A program made the position numbers and the translations under genes. Shown in pieces: positions 7,750 through 11,324 of a DNA stretch of 11,324 nt; positions within the stretch are counted from its first letter, which is position 1; each line of letters starts with the position of its first letter. Below the pieces are notes generated by a model. The model was not told where the DNA came from and searched no databases. It saw only the letters and a list, made by a program, of their open reading frames with translations. The DNA is from Larix sibirica. Taxonomy: Eukaryota > Streptophyta > Pinopsida > Pinales > Pinaceae. The stretch lies in contig NWUY0300082981.1 in assembly GCA_004151065.3 (NCBI GenBank), positions 1 through 11,324 on the forward strand, given 5' to 3'.

Positions 7750-8810
7750 TTTAAATGGTCAGACTATGTTGAATGCTATGCGTTGATTCTAAGGGTTGGC
7801 ATCGTTCTCTATATCAGATGATTGATTTATTCCTTTGATCCTCGTGACTTTAGTTCAAGGGGAAGGTCATTTCTCGCCATAATGGGGAAGTTCATTTGTC
7901 CCTGTATTCAAGGAGGTGGTGTATAGAGGTGGCGTATAGAATGAACGTGTTAAACCTGCAATTAAAACAGACACATTTATAATTTTAAGGCCATCTGTCA
8001 TCACTCCAGGGTCAATTGATAGAGATGAAATTCTCATCCACCGTGCTTACACCTCCAGTTCATTAGGAAGAAGAGGTTTGTTCTCTTTTCCCTTTTCAGA
8101 AGCATTTAAAGCCGCTAGATAGCAACTTCTTTAATGTTACTTATCAGAAAGCTTTTGAAATTGAGAATAGTTGATGGGGAGCTTAACTCCCCTTGGATTG
8201 GCCATGGATCAACAGAAATGGTTCTCTGCAAGATTCCTGCTAACACAAACTTCTCCCCTACCCAAACGACTAAGAGATCTAGCCATCCTTGAAATGGACT
8301 AATACCACTTTTTGGTGTCACCAGAAAGAAATTTGCAACTTTTGAAAACCTCTAGAACACAAATAGTATATGGAACCTCTGCAATAATGTCATATACCAA
8401 TCTAAAGGCCTCTCTCTAGGGCATCGAGTTAACCTATCTTTAGGAGTCAATTCTAAGATAGTTATCATGTTTTACTCAACATTTTAACTGCCTTTATTTT
8501 CCCTATGTCAACCACTAAAATTTTTTGCTGTACTTTAGGTTGGAGATTTGTTGTTTTCTATTTCAGAGCATGAAAATATTTTGTTGTTCTTCGAACGATG
8601 ACTTTCAACCTTTCCTGGTATCACATAAGCACCTATTTCATTAATTGATATGTTGACAAAACAAATACAACAATCATTTTGCATAAGAGTCAAAGTATGT
8701 TTCACTATTAATATGTTCAGTTACATTCATTGACATAATATAGGGCATCTTGTTACAGAGGGACTAGCCATATAAATATAAATGCATGGCATCAAAGAAA
8801 TCAAGATCAC
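7750..8810. other. Stretch without a supported gene
   Basis: There are short open segments. One runs plus-strand at about 7966-8112 (contains VITPGSIDRDEILIHRAY, no ATG, ends at a stop). Another runs minus-strand after a good acceptor TTTTAATTGCAG near 7955 (LTRSFYTPPLYTT...). The third is a 68-codon minus frame at 8115-8321. None has a recognised domain. No transporter exon continuing the one at 8811-8978 could be found here on the minus strand. Confidence 0.4.
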
Positions 8811-8978
8811 CTGAGTGGCACAATATGAACCACCTCCCCATTGTTCAAAGCCAGTGGCTATCAAGGAGGCACCAATCAATATAATGCAAGTTCCCGTAAC
8901 AACAGGTGGAAAGATTCGCCGTAAAATTTTAGGAGGACAAAATGAAGCTACAACCTGTACCCAAAAACAGACAACAAT
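8811..8978 (-). CDS. NAT/NCS2 (UapA-like) nucleobase transporter, internal exon
   Basis: A 168-bp phase-0 exon encodes 56 residues. It begins after acceptor ...GAGCACAG (AG at 8980-8979) and ends CAG before donor GTGATC (8810 down). The peptide runs IVVCFWVQ, ASFCPPKILRRIFPP, VVTGTCIILIGASLI, ATGFEQWGGGSYC. The order '..SF.PP..LR.IFPP.VTG....LIG.SLI..GF..W.GG..C' is characteristic of UapA-type purine and uric acid/xanthine permeases. These are multi-span membrane proteins that import nucleobases using a proton or sodium gradient. The segment corresponds to mid-protein transmembrane helices and the loops between them. Ordinary angiosperm NATs read quite differently here (no FPP.VTG and no W.GGG). 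There is no stop or frameshift. The substrate-defining NAT signature lies further downstream and is not in the window. Confidence 0.8.
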
Positions 8979-9344
8979 CTGTGCTCAAGGATGGTTAGTT
9001 TACCATATGGGAACAAAATATTAAAGGCAGTTTCTGCTAGAAGATCACAATAATACTTGCAAAAGTGAGACAAGAAGACAGGAGTGGTCTAAATGAGCTA
9101 ATTTGGCCAAAGTTGAGAGTCCAGTAAAGTAAGGCTTAGAAGGATTGACTGGCTAAGCTAGTGGGTGTCCACCCTTGCACTGTATGTGAAGAACTATGTT
9201 TATGCAAAATGTATCTTCACCTATCTACTTTAGTGCGGAGAGTTCACCATCATGTCACTAACATATAAATTAAATATAAGAAATGTTGAAATATTAATAT
9301 TATGTTAAAGATACTTTTTGCGTAATGCTAAAGAATCTACTAAC
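8979..9344 (-). other. Intron between the two NAT exons
   Basis: A 366-bp AT-rich GT-AG interval, GTTAGT... to ...GAGCACAG, with stops in all frames. Its phase-0 removal joins the two transporter exons exactly at the expected residue. A later AG (GGGTACAG, 8956-8955) would delete eight family residues, so the upstream acceptor is preferred. Confidence 0.75.
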
Positions 9345-9479
9345 CGTGCCAAGGACGTGACCATAGGCATCCTCTCCAGATAAACATTCCCCTTCTAGTT
9401 GTTGTTGACATGATTTGCACGATCCGTTGACAGAACAAGATATGCCATTACATGTGCAGGAGGTTAGGATTGAGATTAC
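9345..9479 (-). CDS. NAT/NCS2 (UapA-like) transporter, preceding exon with Cys-rich loop
   Basis: A 135-bp exon of 45 codons ends GEDAYGHVLGT immediately before donor GTTAGT (9344 down). Joining it in phase 0 to the exon at 8978 gives AYGHVLGT-IVVCFWVQVVASF, which restores the 'YG..LGT....C...E...SF.PP' continuity of the UapA family with no gap. The upstream edge is less certain: acceptor GAAGCAG (exon from 9479) or the better TTGCTTGCAG (exon from 9487). The first 35 residues are hydrophilic and carry six cysteines (SCTCNGISC, GSCKSC, GEC), suggesting a disulfide-bonded or metal-binding non-cytoplasmic loop. Earlier exons, including the QH and GTSF-type helices, were not found between here and 11324. 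Confidence 0.75.
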
Positions 9480-9980
9480 CTGCTTCGCTGCAAGCAACCC
9501 AAGTAATTATTCATCAAGAAAAAGATATGGTAGAGGAAATATTGCTGAAGGAAGTGGTGCCAATAATGGAAAGAGTATTGCTTTATAGCTGTTACAACAA
9601 AATAAATTTGCATATAATAGAAGTCATATGAATAAAACCATCTATCATGTAGAAAGCAATATTATAAACCAATATGCCAAACAAATATACAAATGGACTA
9701 CCATAGATTGAACTTCCATTCATTAAGGTTATATGTTGCATTTATGATGCTGTGCAGATTGCAGACAATTGCAAGGAAATAGTATCTTCACATATTTTGT
9801 GTGGTGTATGTTATGCCACAAGAGTTTACCTGCATGTAGGGGTATTGGTACACAGGTAGGTATTTCCTATGTAGGCATGCAAGTAATTTACATGTGAGAT
9901 ATTATGTTTTGATTGTTCTTAAATCATGATGAGATCAGTGATCCCCCATCCACTCACCACTTTATTCTAGGGAGCCTATA
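9480..9980. other. Intron-like AT-rich stretch upstream of the NAT exon
   Basis: I searched the minus strand for N-terminal NAT segments and saw none. A hydrophobic minus-strand open run at about 9720-9595 (SPFVYLFGILVYNIAF) has no NAT motif and no clear splice sites. A good donor-like GCAG|GTAAAC occurs on the minus strand near 9830, but the sequence before it is not family-like. Confidence 0.4.
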
Positions 9981-10145
9981 ATGGATGATCCTCAGTCTGA
10001 AAATATCGTTATTGGAAGCAAAAATGGTTCTAGCAACAACGATGGTACCACCAAAGGTGCTATGAAAGTTCATCCTGTACATTTATCACGAGGTAATTCT
10101 GAACCTGATGAAGCCCCTATTGATATTTTTTCGTCTTTGAAATGA
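9981..10145 (+). CDS. Small open frame, possible terminal exon of an unknown plus-strand gene
   Basis: 54 codons from ATG 9981 to TGA 10145. The product is hydrophilic and acidic at the end (MDDPQSENIVIG ... SEPDEAPIDIFSSLK), with Ser/Asn/Gly-rich middle text. A pyrimidine-containing acceptor cactttattctag|gg at 9958-9970 would join an upstream exon in the same frame (EPI-MDDP...), so it could be a last exon. No upstream plus-strand exon and no homologous family were recognised. Natural-looking codon use and the acceptor are the only support. Confidence 0.3.
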   Translation: MDDPQSENIVIGSKNGSSNNDGTTKGAMKVHPVHLSRGNSEPDEAPIDIFSSLK

Positions 10146-10396
10146 CCAAGTTTGTAATGCTGTTTTGTTTATTTGCTAGTTTGCCCGTGACTTGCAGGAC
10201 TAGCCTATTGTAATATACCCACGTATGCTAGCTAGGATATTAATGTTGTTGGTTGTGTGCTTTTGTCAAACAGTTTGCATTACATATGTTTATAAATTTC
10301 TTCAAACAGTTTGCATATATTTTGATGAAGACATTTCGTCAAACACATTGTCAGTATTCTGAGAACACATGAAATAAGAGAAACATCATGAGCATT
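10146..10396. other. AT-rich stretch with a 15-bp direct repeat
   Basis: The word tcaaacagtttgcat occurs twice exactly, at 10266-10280 and 10302-10316 (36-bp period). A partial echo tcaaacaca lies near 10338. No coding sequence is supported. Confidence 0.6.
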
Positions 10397-10402
10397 TTTA
10401 TT
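10397..10402 (-). terminator. AATAAA polyadenylation signal (minus strand)
   Basis: Minus-strand CATAATAAAAATG lies downstream of T-rich and TTGT-rich text, as at the 3' end of a plant transcript or the R region of an LTR. It would end a minus-strand transcript at about 10380. Confidence 0.45.
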
Positions 10403-10659
10403 ATGAATAGAAACTCAGATCACAACAATACAAATCTCTAATGGCTGCAATGGCAGCTACAATACATCAATAAACACACACTATGCAAATAAATAACAGG
10501 GAATAATGTCACGGCTCACTCTCCCAGCTGATGTGTCACCTCCAAAGGCTCTCCTAGCCTCCAAAACCCTGCCACAAATGATGCCGTCCAGCCCCAAAGG
10601 CAATCCTCCCTCCAACACAAGAAGAGGCTTTGCGACCCTATCTCCTTTGGCCCAATGGT

Positions 10660-10985
10660 TGCCGAAATCCTCACGGCCCAGTAGAGTCTCCACGGCTCAG
10701 CAAAATGGGTGAGTCTGCCCCCTAAGGAACCTCCACGACCCTCCTGCTCTCATGGCCCAACAAATAGTAGAGGATCGAGCCCTCTAGGAAACCCCACGAG
10801 GTCTCCCAAGTGCCAATGAACCCCCAAGAAGGCTGCCGCGACCTCCTCACACCCTTACAGCCTGCACAAGAGATGGATCGGCCCTTAAGGAGCCAAACGA
10901 ACCTCCTCCAATCTCTCCTAGTGCCACAACCCTGCAATTAGATGAGATCAGCCTCCCCAAAAGAGCTCCACGAACCTCCTAAGCT
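10660..10985. repeat. Degenerate tandem (minisatellite-like) array, unit about 45-72 bp
   Basis: On the minus strand the word AGGAGGTTCGTGG and variants recurs at about 10980, 10908, 10847, 10800 and 10745. Each is usually followed by a CTCCTTAGGGG-like block, often with GATC and TTGTTGGGCC-like words. Spacing varies from about 45 to 72 bp and units are heavily diverged. The array is GC-richer than its flanks. Open frames on both strands cross it, but none is recognisable. Confidence 0.5.
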
Positions 10986-11206
10986 GATTGATACACCTCT
11001 AAATTGAAGACAATAACAAGATGAAGCTCGAATGGAAATCCTGGACGAATTCCCCTCTTTGTCTAGCTCGCGTGGATATTGCACCACCAAAACCAAACTC
11101 AAGTGGAAGGGTTTTGTCAGAACCCCAACGAAAACCTTGGCTCCAAGAGCACTTCTCACAAGAGATCAATCAAATCATAATCATGAAAGTGATGAACTAC
11201 CCTTCC

Positions 11207-11310
11207 TTTATACTTCTCCGAGCCCCTTCTAGATATTTCCTCTTTGACTTAATCCATATATCCCTTATTCCCCTTATACTTTTTCACATAAAGATTAAAG
11301 TCACTTTATA
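11207..11310 (-). promoter_or_regulatory. Two TATA-like boxes at the edge of the window (minus strand)
   Basis: TATAAAG occurs on the minus strand at 11310-11304 and 11212-11206. Together with AATAAA at 10397-10402 they outline a possible transcription unit of roughly 800 bases, with the degenerate repeat inside. This could be the U3-to-R part of an LTR of an unidentified element running off the window, or a non-coding RNA gene. Confidence 0.3.
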
Positions 11311-11324
11311 ACCCTTTTTAACCC

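Noticed and set aside
8815-9024. 69-codon plus-strand open frame (MAQYEPPPHC...).
   Set aside because: It is the antisense shadow of the NAT exon, whose minus-strand frame carries clear family motifs and splice sites.
9300-9497. The 65-codon minus frame taken as a complete small protein.
   Set aside because: Family motifs end at LGT followed by a GTTAGT donor, so the last residues are intronic read-through; it is an exon.
10328-10352. Minus-strand text NVFDEMS resembling the VFDEMP motif of PPR proteins.
   Set aside because: One short match inside AT-rich repeated DNA; stops follow after about 10 codons and no further PPR motif is found nearby.
11282-11324. aaccc-containing end of the window as telomere-like repeat.
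   Set aside because: Only two separate aaccc words; no tandem TTTAGGG-type array.
1-11324. CRISPR arrays, tRNA or rRNA genes, bacterial operons.
   Set aside because: I saw no regular spaced repeats, cloverleaf genes or Shine-Dalgarno-led gene clusters; the tRNA-like matches are 12-base primer sites only.

Overview
The window reads as nuclear DNA of a land plant with a large, repeat-filled genome. It is AT-rich overall. It holds decayed plant-type retroelements, initiator-Met-tRNA primer sites and GT-AG introns, and has no bacterial-style operons. A gymnosperm or another large-genome plant fits best because the element copies are old and diverged, but the sequence alone does not prove the lineage. 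No intact full-length protein gene is present, and most longer open frames are chance frames or decayed transposon coding.

Layout. Positions 224-413 (+) hold a LINE reverse-transcriptase relic, followed to about 1688 by unidentified AT-rich DNA. Positions 1689-4145 (-) hold the 3' part of a Ty3/gypsy chromovirus: 3' LTR, polypurine tract, chromodomain-like tail, integrase, RNase H and the end of RT. It abuts a second LINE RT relic (about 4210-4955, -), so two unrelated retroelements meet head-to-tail. Positions 5276-7013 (-) hold a compact non-autonomous LTR element cluster of TRIM/SMART type. It has two homologous outer LTRs (5276-5522 and 6773-7013), a PBS beside the 6773 LTR and a PPT beside the 5276 LTR. 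A third LTR-like unit in the middle has a PBS on one side and a PPT-like tract on the other, as expected for a tandem array sharing an LTR.

Positions 7039-7280 (-) look like the promoter and first exon of a host gene: CCAAT and TATA boxes, an ATG, a mitochondrial-type presequence and a 5' splice site. The TRIM cluster begins only about 25 bp into the putative intron. Positions 7402-7749 carry overlapping unidentified open frames on both strands.

The clearest host coding sequence is a pair of minus-strand exons, 9345-9479 and 8811-8978. They splice in phase 0 into part of a nucleobase-ascorbate transporter (NAT/NCS2) of the UapA/xanthine-uracil-permease type, not the usual angiosperm NAT1-12 type. 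The remaining exons are not visible, so this is either a long-intron gene or a gene fragment. A small plus-strand open frame (9981-10145) has a plausible splice acceptor and may be a terminal exon of another gene. Positions 10397-11310 are a GC-richer block with a degenerate tandem repeat, minus-strand TATA-like boxes and an AATAAA signal. It is probably an LTR or a non-coding transcription unit, and I could not identify it.
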